From CAZAXU01 sp964489245 (GTDB taxonomy: Bacteria > Bacteroidota > Bacteroidia > Flavobacteriales > Flavobacteriaceae): a stretch of 19,049 nt of DNA. A program made the translations under genes and the position numbers. The stretch spans positions 1-19,049 of the forward strand of contig CAZAXU010000038.1 of assembly GCA_964489245.1 (NCBI GenBank), written 5' to 3'. Shown here piece after piece: positions 1 to 9,185 of the stretch. Under the pieces are notes generated by a model that worked only from the letters and a program-made list of their open reading frames with translations, ran no database searches and was not told where the DNA came from. Numbering within the stretch: position 1 is the first letter of the stretch; every line of letters starts with the position of its first letter.

Positions 1-170
1 AAACAAAACTTGACCAAACTTTGAAAAGTGAATACGAGATAGAATCGCGCACCGGACACTTCGATACAAATTTCATTCCTGCCGTCATGAAATTCACTCA
101 GTGTCCTTCTCATATAATACACAATATGCCTCGTCAATTTAATATTCATAAAGAAGATAAAGCCAAATAA
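1..170 (+). CDS. C-terminal end of an unidentified protein (5' truncated by window)
   Basis: The reading frame starting at base 3 is open from the window edge to a TAA at 168-170 and gives 55 residues. The other two forward frames stop within the first 25 bases. The peptide has ordinary mixed composition (for example TGHFDTNFIPAVMKF, then HNMPRQFNIHKEDKAK) and ends 51 bases before the next start, which suggests a real gene tail rather than noise. I do not recognise the family. It may be co-transcribed with the DoxX-like gene, although a -7-like box lies in the gap. Confidence 0.5.
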   Translation, partial: TKLDQTLKSEYEIESRTGHFDTNFIPAVMKFTQCPSHIIHNMPRQFNIHKEDKAK

Positions 171-196
171 TCATAGCACAATCAAAAGCATTTTTA

Positions 197-204
197 TACA
201 TTTG
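197..204 (+). promoter_or_regulatory. Candidate Bacteroidota -7 promoter box
   Basis: TACATTTG matches the TAnnTTTG consensus of the Bacteroidota primary sigma factor and lies 17 bases before the ATG at 222. No TTG/TTTG -33 element is visible 17-23 bases upstream, so this is only a half-match. It would give a leader of roughly a dozen bases. Confidence 0.35.
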
Positions 205-221
205 TAACAAACATAAGGTCT

Positions 222-1298
222 ATGAAATATTTAGTAAATCTCATCCGAATCAGTGTAGGGCTTACCTTTATTTTTTCAGGGTTTGTAAAACTGGTTGACC
301 CGATTGGAACCAAGATAAAAATGTTGGAATATTTCAGTGAAGATGTACTTAATCTGGGTTTTCTCAATGCCTATGCATTAGAAATCTCCATATTACTTAT
401 TTTGATGGAATTTGTTCTTGGCATTTGGCTGTTGCTTGGCTACAGACCGAAAATAACCGTGAATCTTTTGCTTGTTCTGACGTTGTTCTTTCTCTTTCTA
501 ACTTGGTATTCTGCCTATTTCAATAAAGTAACAGACTGTGGCTGCTTTGGTGACGCCATAAAACTATCGCCTTGGGAAACTTTCTATAAAAACGTAGTAC
601 TTATCATTCTTGTGCTTGTTTTGAAAAAATATCAAGCCAATATAAAACCCGTTATCTCCGGAAAAAAAATAAGAACCGCATTGGCACATGGCTTTGGTTT
701 GGCCGCACTTTTATTGAGCATTTACAGCATTCTGCATTTACCCTTAATCGATTTCAGACCCTATGCCATTGGAAAAAATATTACGAAAGGCATGCGTATT
801 CCTAAAGATGCCCCGCAAAGCAAATTTAAAGAAATTTGGTACTATAAAATCAATGGAGAAACAAAAGAATATACAACAGACCAAGCACCTTGGGATATTC
901 CCGGAGCCGAATTCATCAGCAGAAAGACCATTCAAATTTCCGAAGGATATACACCTCCAATTCATGACTTTAGCATAGAAAATGATGATGAAGGAGATAT
1001 TACAACACAAGTTCTCAAAACGAATAAAATCTATTTGATTATCTCCTCTAATCCAAGTAAAATCAATAGTGATGCTATTGCAAAAGTCAAACTGTTTGTT
1101 TCTGATGCAAAACAAAAAAATGTTAAAGTTATCGGACTATTTAGTCAAATTGATAAAAACATGGAATCTGCTTTTGATTTTCCCCTATATTTGACTGATG
1201 AAACCACGCTCAAAACTATGATTAGAAGCAATCCCGGTATTATTCTTTTGAAAAAAGGAACCGTTGCAAAAAAAATGTCGTGGAGAGATTTAGAATAA
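222..1298 (+). CDS. DoxX/MauE-like membrane protein, BT_3928 family
   Basis: This is a 358-residue protein with an N-terminal DoxX-type membrane domain: helices near residues 8-24, 52-72, 79-100 and 122-136, with another at about 153-172. The early SGFVKLVDPIGTKIKMLEYF stretch is typical of the Bacteroidota BT_3928-like branch. A C106-x-C108 motif (TDCGCFGD) precedes the fourth helix, as in MauE-like proteins linked to disulfide chemistry. Residues about 180-358 form a soluble, probably periplasmic domain; near residues 268-330 it has a strand/helix pattern that could be thioredoxin-like but lacks a CxxC. The exact function of the family is not established. The secreted BNR-repeat gene starts 27 bases downstream, so the two may be co-transcribed. 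Confidence 0.8.
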   Translation: MKYLVNLIRISVGLTFIFSGFVKLVDPIGTKIKMLEYFSEDVLNLGFLNAYALEISILLILMEFVLGIWLLLGYRPKITVNLLLVLTLFFLFLTWYSAYFNKVTDCGCFGDAIKLSPWETFYKNVVLIILVLVLKKYQANIKPVISGKKIRTALAHGFGLAALLLSIYSILHLPLIDFRPYAIGKNITKGMRIPKDAPQSKFKEIWYYKINGETKEYTTDQAPWDIPGAEFISRKTIQISEGYTPPIHDFSIENDDEGDITTQVLKTNKIYLIISSNPSKINSDAIAKVKLFVSDAKQKNVKVIGLFSQIDKNMESAFDFPLYLTDETTLKTMIRSNPGIILLKKGTVAKKMSWRDLE

Positions 1299-1325
1299 AA
1301 AGATCACTTATAAAATTCAAGATAT

Positions 1326-2879
1326 ATGAAAAAGTTTTTATCCCTATTATCACTTTCATTTACAATGTTTTTCCATGCACAACAAAATGTTGTAATTACC
1401 AACATACAACACCCGAATGAACCCAGTATCATTATAAACCCCAACAACACTCAAAACATTGTTGTAGGAGAAAATTCCAGAAGATATTTTGTCAGCAATG
1501 ACGGAGGACTCACTTGGACACAGAAAATGATCACATCGAATTTCGGCTATTGTTGCGATCCTTGTCTTGATGCCGATATGAATGGAAATCTGTATTTTTT
1601 CCATCTTTCCAATCCAAACAACGGAAGTTGGATTGACCGAATTGTTTGTCAAAAATCTACCAACAACGGAAACAGTTTTGATGCAGTTGATTCTTATACA
1701 GGACTGAATTCTACGGAAAAACAAGACAAACAGTGGTCGGTCATCGACAATCAAAATAACATTGTTTATGTCACTTGGACACAATTTGATCAATACGGAA
1801 CGCCGAATCCCACCAAGTTTTCCAATATTCTTTTTTCCAAATCAACCGATGGCGGAAACACATGGAGCAATCCCGTCCAAATCAATGAAACTTCAGGAAA
1901 TTGTGTAGATGATGACGATACTGTAGAAGGTGCCGTTCCTGCCGTTGGTCCCAATGGAGAAGTTTATGTTGCTTGGGTAGGACCCGCAGGCTTGGTTTTT
2001 GACAAATCTACAGACCACGGGCAAACTTGGTTGCAACACGATATTGTTATCGATAATATGCAAGGCAGCGGCGGATGGGCTTATACCATTCCCGGAATCA
2101 ACAGATGTGATGGTTTGCCCATCACCAAATGTGACTTGAGCAACGGACCGCATCGAGGAAATATTTATGTGAATTGGAGCGACCAAAGAAATGGAACCGA
2201 TAATACGGATATTTGGTTGGCAAAATCTGCTGATGGAGGCAACACTTGGTCTGCCCCTATCAAAGTGAATAATGACAATTCCAACAAACATCAATTCCTC
2301 ACATGGATGGATATTGACCAAACCACCGGCTATCTCTATTTTGTTTTCTATGACAGAAGAAATTATAACGATAACAACACAGATGTTTATATGGCTGTCT
2401 CTACTGATGGCGGACAAACTTTTATCAACCGAAAAATCTCGGAATCTCCTTTTATTCCCAATTCGGGAACATTTTTTGGAGACTACAACAATCTGAGTGT
2501 TCATAATGGCATAGTCAGACCCGTATGGGGGCGCTTACACAATGGCAATCAGAGCCTTATGACTGCTATTCTCAGCCAGAACGATCTCTTATCTGTTCCT
2601 GAAGAAAAAATAAAAATTACAGATGCAAAAATCTATCCCGTTCCTTCATTTAACGATGTATTCGTTAAATATAAATTGCTAAAAACAGAAAGCATCAGTA
2701 TCAATATTTATGACGAAAGCGGCAGATTGGTCAAAACACCTATCAAATACCAAAAAAGAAATCAAGGAAAAAATGTCGAAAAACTCAACTTGAAAGAACT
2801 CAATCTTTCTAAAGGAATTTATTTTATAGAGCTTTCTACATCACAGTATAAAAAAGCTTTGAGAATGCTCAAAATATAA
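1326..2879 (+). CDS. Secreted BNR-repeat (sialidase-like beta-propeller) protein with T9SS type A sorting domain
   Basis: This is a 517-residue secreted protein. Residues 1-18 form a signal peptide (hydrophobic core, then HAQQ). The body carries BNR/Asp-box motifs of the S-x-D-x-G-x-T-W type at about 57-64, 173-180, 228-235, 301-308 and 359-366, as in sialidase-fold beta-propellers. The C-terminal 85 residues (about 433-517) form a type A T9SS sorting domain: KIYPVPSFND near the start, NIYDESGRLV in the middle, and a GIYFIEL...KALRMLKI ending. It should be exported by Sec and then across the outer membrane by T9SS. A sialidase catalytic set (Arg triad, Tyr/Glu) could not be confirmed by eye, so enzymatic activity is not claimed. 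A terminator follows 25 bases after the stop. Confidence 0.85.
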   Translation: MKKFLSLLSLSFTMFFHAQQNVVITNIQHPNEPSIIINPNNTQNIVVGENSRRYFVSNDGGLTWTQKMITSNFGYCCDPCLDADMNGNLYFFHLSNPNNGSWIDRIVCQKSTNNGNSFDAVDSYTGLNSTEKQDKQWSVIDNQNNIVYVTWTQFDQYGTPNPTKFSNILFSKSTDGGNTWSNPVQINETSGNCVDDDDTVEGAVPAVGPNGEVYVAWVGPAGLVFDKSTDHGQTWLQHDIVIDNMQGSGGWAYTIPGINRCDGLPITKCDLSNGPHRGNIYVNWSDQRNGTDNTDIWLAKSADGGNTWSAPIKVNNDNSNKHQFLTWMDIDQTTGYLYFVFYDRRNYNDNNTDVYMAVSTDGGQTFINRKISESPFIPNSGTFFGDYNNLSVHNGIVRPVWGRLHNGNQSLMTAILSQNDLLSVPEEKIKITDAKIYPVPSFNDVFVKYKLLKTESISINIYDESGRLVKTPIKYQKRNQGKNVEKLNLKELNLSKGIYFIELSTSQYKKALRMLKI

Positions 2880-2904
2880 TCACCATCCTAAAACTTAAGA
2901 CCAA

Positions 2905-2938
2905 ACAGAGTGCTTTTGTGAGCACTCTGTTTTTTTTT
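2905..2938 (+). terminator. Rho-independent terminator after the BNR-repeat gene
   Basis: A perfect 10-bp stem (ACAGAGTGCT pairing with AGCACTCTGT) with a 6-base loop is followed directly by nine T residues at 2930-2938. It lies 25 bases past the stop codon and is oriented for plus-strand transcription. Confidence 0.9.
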
Positions 2939-3020
2939 ATATCAATTTATACCCGACAAAGTATCATATAGCGGTATAATTTTTGTGGTATTCTTCTAGC
3001 ATTTTTCTAAATTTCACATC

Positions 3021-3653
3021 ATGAAAAAAACTATCATTTTTCTACTTCTCCCCATTTTATTATTGTCTTGTGATTCATACTATAACAAGATTCACCACGA
3101 ATATGACGATTATAAAAAAGAAGAAAAAATTTATCTCGCATTTCAAAAAGAAGCCAAATCATTGTCAAAACGCAACAAAATTCCCACCAACTTGTTGTGG
3201 AGAAAAATAAAAGGAGAGCAACAAAACACAACATCTTTATATCTCACATTTCCCTACTTGAATTTAGATGCCGAAGTTTCTAATGAATTTTTTATCAAAA
3301 CGGATGATGATATCGTTAAAGTCAATTTTGATAAAATCAAAAATACATCTTACCATCATAAAGACAGCTCACAAGAAACCAAAATCATTAAAGAAAAGGA
3401 TAAAAATGATAAGGAAAAAGAAATTATCACTCATACCACAGACAGCTATGACCGAGAGTTTCAAAAAACAAAAGTGCAATATATTATACCGGAAAGTCTT
3501 CAAAACAAAATACTAAAAACCAATCAACTATCCATTAGGTTCTATATCAACACAGAAGCCTATACGCTGAAAATGAATCAAAATCAGCTGAATAAAACCA
3601 AAGATTTCTTTAGGCAAAATTCTAATTCACAAATAGCCAGTATACGCCAATAA
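3021..3653 (+). CDS. Hypothetical lipoprotein
   Basis: This is a 210-residue protein beginning with a lipoprotein signal: basic MKK, a Leu-rich core, and a lipobox LLLSC with the lipidated Cys at residue 17. The mature part is highly charged and rich in Lys, Asn and Asp (for example residues 115-137, with a DKNDKEKE run) and has no further membrane segments. I do not recognise the family. It is probably anchored in the inner leaflet of the outer membrane or on the surface. It follows a terminator, so it should be transcribed on its own. Its last 32 coding bases overlap the end of the nickel permease gene on the opposite strand. Confidence 0.75.
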   Translation: MKKTIIFLLLPILLLSCDSYYNKIHHEYDDYKKEEKIYLAFQKEAKSLSKRNKIPTNLLWRKIKGEQQNTTSLYLTFPYLNLDAEVSNEFFIKTDDDIVKVNFDKIKNTSYHHKDSSQETKIIKEKDKNDKEKEIITHTTDSYDREFQKTKVQYIIPESLQNKILKTNQLSIRFYINTEAYTLKMNQNQLNKTKDFFRQNSNSQIASIRQ

Positions 3654-4314
3654 GAATTGCCAAAATGCCGCTCCAAAATCTGATATCCAAATAGATTTTA
3701 ATCGGCTTATCTTGTTTTCTGTGAAATCTTCCTATAACCAAGGCATATATTGTCATTGCAAACACGGTTCCCATGGCAAATCCAAGCATATATTCAATAG
3801 ATTCATAACTACTTGAATAGCCTAAAACCGGCAACATCAAAATGAAATGTGAAACGCCTGCAAAACCATGAATAATTCCAATCAAAAATGCCGTTGTTAT
3901 ATTTTGGCGGGGCGAGTTTTGATGTGTATGAGTATGAATATCCGTTTGATGTTGATGCTGATGAATATGCAAATAGTCTTCGCCGTTTCTTTTATGCAAA
4001 TGCGGATGTATGTGTTTATGTTTAGGATTCTTGATTCTATAAAGTGCCCATAAACCTATGCCTATCAAAATGATACCCACAAATTTTTCGCTATATGCCG
4101 AAATCTTATCAACGGGAACAAAGTCTTTCAGAAAATACAAAAACATGCCTATCAGGAGCATTCCAAACACATGCCCTATGCCCCAAAATAAACCTATTTT
4201 ATAATGTTTTTTTTTATTTTCCAGCACCAAAGGTGTCACTGCAGCCAAATGATCCGGTCCGGATAATACGTGTGCCAAAGCGGCAAACAAACCTATGAGC
4301 AAGGGAATTTTCAT
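3622..4314 (-). CDS. NicO/UreH-type nickel permease with histidine-rich loop
   Basis: This is a 230-residue polytopic membrane protein. The first helix holds H15 and the motif SGPDHLAAV (H22), the counterpart of the HxxxxDH metal signature of nickel/cobalt permeases in the NicO/UreH/RcnA group. H48 lies in the second helix, and GIIHGFAGVSH (H149, H156) lies in a later one. Residues 99-131 form a cytosolic or periplasmic loop with many histidines (HKHIHPHLH, then HIHQHQHQ and IHTHTH), which fits metal capture. Members are often annotated as UreH or TauE/SafE-like sulfite exporter; the neighbouring hydrogenase genes make nickel import for the [NiFe] site the best inference. It lies 89 bases downstream of hypE on the same strand, likely in that operon. 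Its 3' end overlaps the convergent lipoprotein gene by 32 bases. Confidence 0.8.
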   Translation of the reverse strand: MKIPLLIGLFAALAHVLSGPDHLAAVTPLVLENKKKHYKIGLFWGIGHVFGMLLIGMFLYFLKDFVPVDKISAYSEKFVGIILIGIGLWALYRIKNPKHKHIHPHLHKRNGEDYLHIHQHQHQTDIHTHTHQNSPRQNITTAFLIGIIHGFAGVSHFILMLPVLGYSSSYESIEYMLGFAMGTVFAMTIYALVIGRFHRKQDKPIKIYLDIRFWSGILAILIGVYWLFVN

Positions 4315-4403
4315 TTCTGTCGTTTATTTATGTTATTTTGAAATGCTTTCATTATCTCGGATATTTGAAAATCTCAGGATTTTCTTGAAACAATATCGAT
4401 TCG

Positions 4404-5456
4404 TTAACAAATTCTGGGCAATTGTTCTCCAATAGGCATATGAACAACTCTCTTTCCTCCCATCGGATTGGTTATCAACACTTTCCCTTCATGTTCTCCA
4501 AGAACTTCTCCGATGATGGCAGCATGTCTACTGTCTTCGTTTTGACGTAAAAGTGCAACAACTTTGTCTGCCACTTTTTCATTGACAAATGCCATAAAAA
4601 TGCCTTCATTGGCAGAATACAACGGGTCCAATCCCAATATTTCACAAGCTGCTTTCACTTGCTGCGCCACCGGAATATCTTGATTTTTCAGCACAATACC
4701 TTTGTGCATCTCTGTTGCAATTTCATTCAATGTTGCCGCAACTCCACCGCGAGTGGGATCTCTGAACAGATGAATATCCGTTCCAAATTCATCCAACAAC
4801 ATTTTGGTCAGATGATTCAAGTTTCGTGTATCACTTTCAATATCGGTTTCAAAAGAAAGTCCTTCTCTGACCGATAAGATTGCTATTCCGTGTGTAGCGA
4901 CATCGTCACTAATAATAATTTTATCGCCAATTTTTATGTTATTGATATCGATATTCGCCTTGGGATGTATTTTGCCAATTCCGGTAGTGTTGATAAATAT
5001 TTTATCACCTTTTCCTTTATCCACCACTTTGGTGTCTCCTGTCACAATTTTTATATTCGATTTTTCAGCGGCATATTTGATAGAAACCAAAATATCCCAA
5101 AAATCACTGATAGGCAATCCTTCTTCAATGATAAAACTCAACGAAAGATATTGCGGTATAGCACCACACATGGCCACATCATTCACTGTTCCGTTCACAG
5201 CCAGCTCGCCTATATCTCCTCCGGGAAAAACAATGGGCGATACCACAAAACTATCTGTTGAAAAAGCCACTTCTCCGTTAAAATTCAAGAAAGCACCATC
5301 GTGGTGCTTGTCCAACTCGTCATTTTTCAGTAAATCAAAAACACCGGTTTCCAATAATTTATTGGTCAATATTCCTCCGCTTCCATGCGCCAAAGTGATA
5401 ATATCAAAATCAAATTTTGGTGCAGGACACTGCAGTTTAAAAAGACTTTTATTCAT
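4404..5456 (-). CDS. hypE: Hydrogenase maturation protein HypE (carbamoyl dehydratase)
   Basis: This is a 350-residue member of the PurM/ThiL-like ATPase fold. HypE receives the carbamoyl group from HypF on its C-terminal cysteine and dehydrates it with ATP to a thiocyanate, the source of the CN ligands on the active-site iron. Visible hallmarks are LAHGSGG near residue 25, FSTDSFVVSPIVFPGGDIG (about 65-84) with NGTVNDVAMCGA, TGDTKVVDKGKGD near 140, RDPTRGGVAATLNE near 240, and the exact C-terminal PRIC with Cys350 as last residue. Length is close to that usual for the family. It lies 77 bases downstream of hypD, and the permease gene follows. All key residues are present, so it should be functional. 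Confidence 0.97.
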   Translation of the reverse strand: MNKSLFKLQCPAPKFDFDIITLAHGSGGILTNKLLETGVFDLLKNDELDKHHDGAFLNFNGEVAFSTDSFVVSPIVFPGGDIGELAVNGTVNDVAMCGAIPQYLSLSFIIEEGLPISDFWDILVSIKYAAEKSNIKIVTGDTKVVDKGKGDKIFINTTGIGKIHPKANIDINNIKIGDKIIISDDVATHGIAILSVREGLSFETDIESDTRNLNHLTKMLLDEFGTDIHLFRDPTRGGVAATLNEIATEMHKGIVLKNQDIPVAQQVKAACEILGLDPLYSANEGIFMAFVNEKVADKVVALLRQNEDSRHAAIIGEVLGEHEGKVLITNPMGGKRVVHMPIGEQLPRIC

Positions 5457-5533
5457 AATTCTAATTTTTGATGTCCCTATAATTATCGGGGCGATATTCA
5501 GTGTTCTATATTTGTTACTAAGTTTTCACTACT

Positions 5534-6634
5534 TTACTCCACAGTAGAAAACATATTCCTAAAATTATAATAAGCTGCACAAGCTCCCTCAGAACTTACC
5601 ATAGGCGCTCCCAGAGGATTCTGAGGCGTACATGTTTTGCCAAAATGCGGACACTGATATGGTTTTTTAATTCCTTTCATCACATCTCCGGCAATACAGT
5701 CTTTATTTTCTTCTACAAGCGCTATTTTGATTAAAAATTTTTTGTCGGCATCATATTTTTTATACTCTTTTTTTAAATGCCAACCACTTTCAGGAATGCT
5801 TCCTATACCACGCCACATTTGGCTTCCGTCTTCATATACCTGCCTGATAATCTTCTGAGCTTCTACATTTCCTTCTTCTTTGACAATTCTTGTGTACTGA
5901 TTTTCCACCTGATATTTTCCGCTCTCCAATTGCTTGACTGCCGCCAAAATGCCTTTGAGCAAATCCAAAGGTTCAAATCCTGTTATAACTATCGGGATTT
6001 TATATTTTTTAGACAATTCGTGATATTGCCAATATCCCATGATAGAACAAACATGCCCTGCTGCCAAAAATGCATCTATTTTTGCATTAGGATCTTCCAT
6101 AAGAGCCTTGATGGCAGGCGGAACCAAAACATGCGAATTAAGAATGGAATAATTTTTTAGTTCCAGTTTGTGAGCATGCATGATTGAAAGCGCATTTGCC
6201 GGTGCTGTTGTTTCAAAACCTACAGCAAAGAATACCACTTCTTTTTCCGGATTTTGTTGAGCGATTTGCACCGCCTCCAAAGGTGAATACAAAACTCTGA
6301 TATCCGCTCCGTTTGCTTTGGCTTCCAATAAGCTTTTTTCTGATCCCGGCACACGCAACATATCTCCGAAACTACAAAGAATTACATTTTCTTTCTCCGC
6401 CAAATAAATGGCTTTATCAATCAAGTTCAAAGGCGTTACACAAACCGGACAACCCGGACCATGAAGCATTTGTATATTTGTCGGCAAAACCGTCAATATT
6501 CCGTTTTTGACCAAACTGTGTGTTTGACCACCACAGATCTCCATGATGTTCCAGTGTTTTTTGGCTGTTTTTTCAATCTCTTTCAATATTTTTTTTGCCA
6601 ATTCCGGATCGCGATATTCAGTCAGATGTTTCAT
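5534..6634 (-). CDS. hypD: Hydrogenase maturation protein HypD (Fe-S scaffold for Fe(CN)2CO)
   Basis: This is a 366-residue protein that, with HypC, forms the scaffold on which the iron receives its CN and CO ligands. The family cysteines are present: C34 in MEICGGQTHS, and C62 and C65 in HGPGCPVCVTP. The C-terminal region carries further cysteines (DCIAGDVMKG, then CPHFGKTCTP and GACAAYY) expected to hold the [4Fe-4S] cluster. FAVGFETTAPA near residue 135 and ITGFEPLDLLKG near 220 are also typical. The start MKHLTEYRD matches the usual HypD beginning. It lies between hypF (80-base gap) and hypE (77-base gap), probably in one transcript. Confidence 0.97.
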   Translation of the reverse strand: MKHLTEYRDPELAKKILKEIEKTAKKHWNIMEICGGQTHSLVKNGILTVLPTNIQMLHGPGCPVCVTPLNLIDKAIYLAEKENVILCSFGDMLRVPGSEKSLLEAKANGADIRVLYSPLEAVQIAQQNPEKEVVFFAVGFETTAPANALSIMHAHKLELKNYSILNSHVLVPPAIKALMEDPNAKIDAFLAAGHVCSIMGYWQYHELSKKYKIPIVITGFEPLDLLKGILAAVKQLESGKYQVENQYTRIVKEEGNVEAQKIIRQVYEDGSQMWRGIGSIPESGWHLKKEYKKYDADKKFLIKIALVEENKDCIAGDVMKGIKKPYQCPHFGKTCTPQNPLGAPMVSSEGACAAYYNFRNMFSTVE

Positions 6635-6714
6635 ATTTTATATTATCTTCACAAATAGGTTAGAACAAAGTATAAATTTACCTTCAAAAAAGCGTTTCTT
6701 ATTTTCATAACTAT

Positions 6715-8988
6715 CTATTTATCAATGCTTAACCCATAAATTAATTGTCCAAAAGGAATTCCTTCATCATTAGGTGAAAATTCTTTATGAAAATACAAAA
6801 AATATTCATCTTTCATATGTTCTATAATCATATCTATTAATAAAGTATTTTGAAAGACTCCTCCACTAAACGCAATATGTCTAAACCCTAATTTACGCGC
6901 CACTCGAATCAAATAGTGAACCAAACTAATATGAAATTTTGCGGCAATCAAGGCTTTGTTAAGATTGTTGTCCATATCACTGATAATTCCCGATATGATG
7001 TCATGCACAAAATTCTCGGATGATTCGTCAGACAGATAAGAATCTGATAATTTCACCGAATTATTTGTCATATATCCGGTTGCCTTTTGTTCCAATCTCA
7101 TCGATGCTTCGGCTTCAAAATTGTGAAAATCATTATTAAACAGCAACGAAGAAACCGCATCGAATAGTCTCCCCATACTAGTACTTTTTAATTTGGGTTT
7201 TTCTAATAATTTATGATATACCTGCCATTCTACGGATGAAAATTTTGGTTTTAGATATTTTTCCGTTCCTAAAATATTATGGGCTATTGCTAAAGCAGAA
7301 ATGCGCGGTTCCTTGACCATTTTATCCGACAAAATGAAATCAAATTCATCTAAGTGTGCTACTCTTTCCATTTGTTTTCCGTCGTAAACAAAAAACTCAC
7401 CTCCCCAGATATTGCCGTCATCTCCCAAACCGGTTCCGTCCCAGACCACACCTAAAATTTTTGCATCTGATGACAACAAATTGTTTTCACCCAAAACACT
7501 GTAGAAATGAGCTTTGTGATGTTGTATATTTATTAAATCAATCTTATTGTTTTCCGAGTATTCTTTTCCGAATCTCGTGGAAAAATAGTCGGGATGTTTG
7601 TCTGTTACGACCAAATCTATATCGGGTTGAAGAACAGACACCAGATGTTTGAAAGTTTTTTCATAATTCAACTGAGCTTCATGGCTTTCCGTATTGCCCA
7701 AATATTGACTGATATAGATATTTTGTTTGTCAAGCATTCCAAAAACACTCTTAAGCATTGAGCCTGTGGCTAAAATACTTTTATTGGACACTTGCAAATC
7801 CGGATTGATATAAATCGGTGCTTTTCCGCGAGAACGTCTTAATATGATTTTTTGACGATATTTTCCGGAAAATTGCACCACAGCATCATCTTGCGGAATA
7901 ATAATTTCACGGTTATTCATCAAAATTAAATCGGCAATTCTCAGAAGCTCGATTCGGGCTTGTTCATCTTCATAAATAATAGTCGAGTTTGTAATATTGC
8001 CGCTGGTAGCCACAATAGGTTTATTGAATTTTGATAACAGCAAATCATATAAAGGCGTATAAGGCAACATAATCCCAATACGAGACAATCCATGGTTAAT
8101 TTCATCAATGGCAATATCTGATTCTTGTTTTTCTTTTGCTTCTAATAAAACAATTGGAGCTTGAATGCTTTCGAGCTCTTTGATTTCATCTTCACCCAAG
8201 ACTGCATCTTGAGCGATGCTTTTAAGATTCGGATACATCAAGGCAAATGGTTTTGTCGGTCGGTATTTTCTCTGTCTCAAAATTTGAATGGCTTTTGCAT
8301 TAGTGGCATCACAGGTGAGCAGATAACCTCCTATTCCTTTTATTGCAATAATTTTTCCTTGTTTCCACCGGGAGATGATATGGTCTAAATCATTAAAATG
8401 CTCTGTTAATTTTCCGTTCTCGAATAATTGCATTTCAACAGGACAGTCTGCACAAGAATTGGTTTGAGAAAAATGACGTCTTTCCAACGGGTTGTTATAT
8501 TCATAAAAACAAACATCACACATCTCAAATTTTGCCATGCTTGTTGTTGGACGGTCATAGGGCAGCTTTTTAATAATTGAATATCTCGGCCCACAATTGG
8601 TGCACGTGATAAACGGATATTGATAACGTCTATTTTGTTTGTCATGCAGTTCTGCCCGACAGTCTTTACACATCGCAACATCAGGTGTTAACAGAAGATT
8701 TGGTTTTACTTCACTTTTGCTGTGAATAATTTGAAAATCGTCATATTCAACAAAGTTCACTTCATCAATCGACCAATCTGTAACAACTGCCAAAGGAGGC
8801 AGGTGATCCAACATTATACGCAGAAAATCATTTGCGTTTTTTTTATCGGCATTGATTCGGATATGTACACCATCGGTTGTATTATTAACCCAACCTTTTA
8901 AATCTAGTTTTTGTGCATACTTATATACAAAAGGTCTAAAACCCACTCCTTGAACAATTCCTTTGATGTGTATGTGATAGGTGGGCAT
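6715..8988 (-). CDS. hypF: Carbamoyltransferase HypF
   Basis: This is a 757-residue, full-length protein that turns carbamoyl phosphate into carbamoyl-adenylate and passes the carbamoyl group to the C-terminal Cys of HypE. Domains in order: acylphosphatase (about 1-90, GVGFRPFVYKYA with R18 and N36); two paired zinc fingers with the exact CX2C-X18-CX2C-X24-CX2C-X18-CX2C pattern at C107/110/129/132/157/160/179/182; a YrdC/Sua5-like domain (about 200-380, KGIGGYLLTCDA, RRKYRPTKPFALMY, ATSGN); and a Kae1-like carbamoyltransferase domain with the HHKAH metal motif, VVWDGTGLGDDGNIWGGE and AFSGGVFQN. It is the first gene after the hyaD terminator and may start its own transcript running on through hypD and hypE. 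Confidence 0.97.
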   Translation of the reverse strand: MPTYHIHIKGIVQGVGFRPFVYKYAQKLDLKGWVNNTTDGVHIRINADKKNANDFLRIMLDHLPPLAVVTDWSIDEVNFVEYDDFQIIHSKSEVKPNLLLTPDVAMCKDCRAELHDKQNRRYQYPFITCTNCGPRYSIIKKLPYDRPTTSMAKFEMCDVCFYEYNNPLERRHFSQTNSCADCPVEMQLFENGKLTEHFNDLDHIISRWKQGKIIAIKGIGGYLLTCDATNAKAIQILRQRKYRPTKPFALMYPNLKSIAQDAVLGEDEIKELESIQAPIVLLEAKEKQESDIAIDEINHGLSRIGIMLPYTPLYDLLLSKFNKPIVATSGNITNSTIIYEDEQARIELLRIADLILMNNREIIIPQDDAVVQFSGKYRQKIILRRSRGKAPIYINPDLQVSNKSILATGSMLKSVFGMLDKQNIYISQYLGNTESHEAQLNYEKTFKHLVSVLQPDIDLVVTDKHPDYFSTRFGKEYSENNKIDLINIQHHKAHFYSVLGENNLLSSDAKILGVVWDGTGLGDDGNIWGGEFFVYDGKQMERVAHLDEFDFILSDKMVKEPRISALAIAHNILGTEKYLKPKFSSVEWQVYHKLLEKPKLKSTSMGRLFDAVSSLLFNNDFHNFEAEASMRLEQKATGYMTNNSVKLSDSYLSDESSENFVHDIISGIISDMDNNLNKALIAAKFHISLVHYLIRVARKLGFRHIAFSGGVFQNTLLIDMIIEHMKDEYFLYFHKEFSPNDEGIPFGQLIYGLSIDK

Positions 8989-9044
8989 AATCTATTTCTC
9001 GGGTTCTACAAAGAATAATGACAAATACATGGTAAATTTACAAA

Positions 9045-9052
9045 CAAAAATA
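9045..9052 (-). promoter_or_regulatory. Candidate -7 promoter box for hypF
   Basis: On the minus strand the bases read TATTTTTG, matching TAnnTTTG, 57 bases upstream of the hypF start and downstream of the hyaD terminator. Only an imperfect -33 element (TTTC) is present, about 23 bases upstream. In such AT-rich DNA a chance match is quite possible. Confidence 0.25.
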
Positions 9053-9132
9053 CAACTATTATTCAGATAGACCTTGAAAGTTTTAAAAACATTCCGAGTC
9101 TGTTTTTGTGTATTAAACGCAAATCGGTGAAT

Positions 9133-9162
9133 AAAAAAAACGTCCCGAAAAACGGGACGTTT
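9133..9162 (-). terminator. Rho-independent terminator after hyaD
   Basis: A perfect 10-bp stem (AAACGTCCCG at 9138-9147 pairing with CGGGACGTTT at 9153-9162) with an AAAAA loop. On the minus strand the hairpin is followed by eight T residues (plus-strand A run 9133-9140). It lies 24 bases past the hyaD stop, separating hyaABCD from hypF. Confidence 0.9.
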
Positions 9163-9185
9163 CAAGAATTAGTTATCCATTTGAT

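Noticed and set aside
1356..1793. Minus-strand 145-codon frame inside the BNR-repeat gene, and similar long antisense frames in other genes
   Set aside because: They are fully inside well-supported genes and show no domain, signal or operon logic.
5475..5490. Inverted repeat CCCTATAATTATCGGG between hypD and hypE as a terminator
   Set aside because: The stem is AT-rich with a mismatch and has no T-run on either strand. It lies between genes expected to be co-transcribed.
5491..6621. Shared 12-mer ACTGAATATCGC (minus strand) upstream of hypE and at the hypD start as a regulatory repeat
   Set aside because: Several chance 12-base matches are expected in 19 kb, and one copy is inside the hypD coding sequence (TEYRD).
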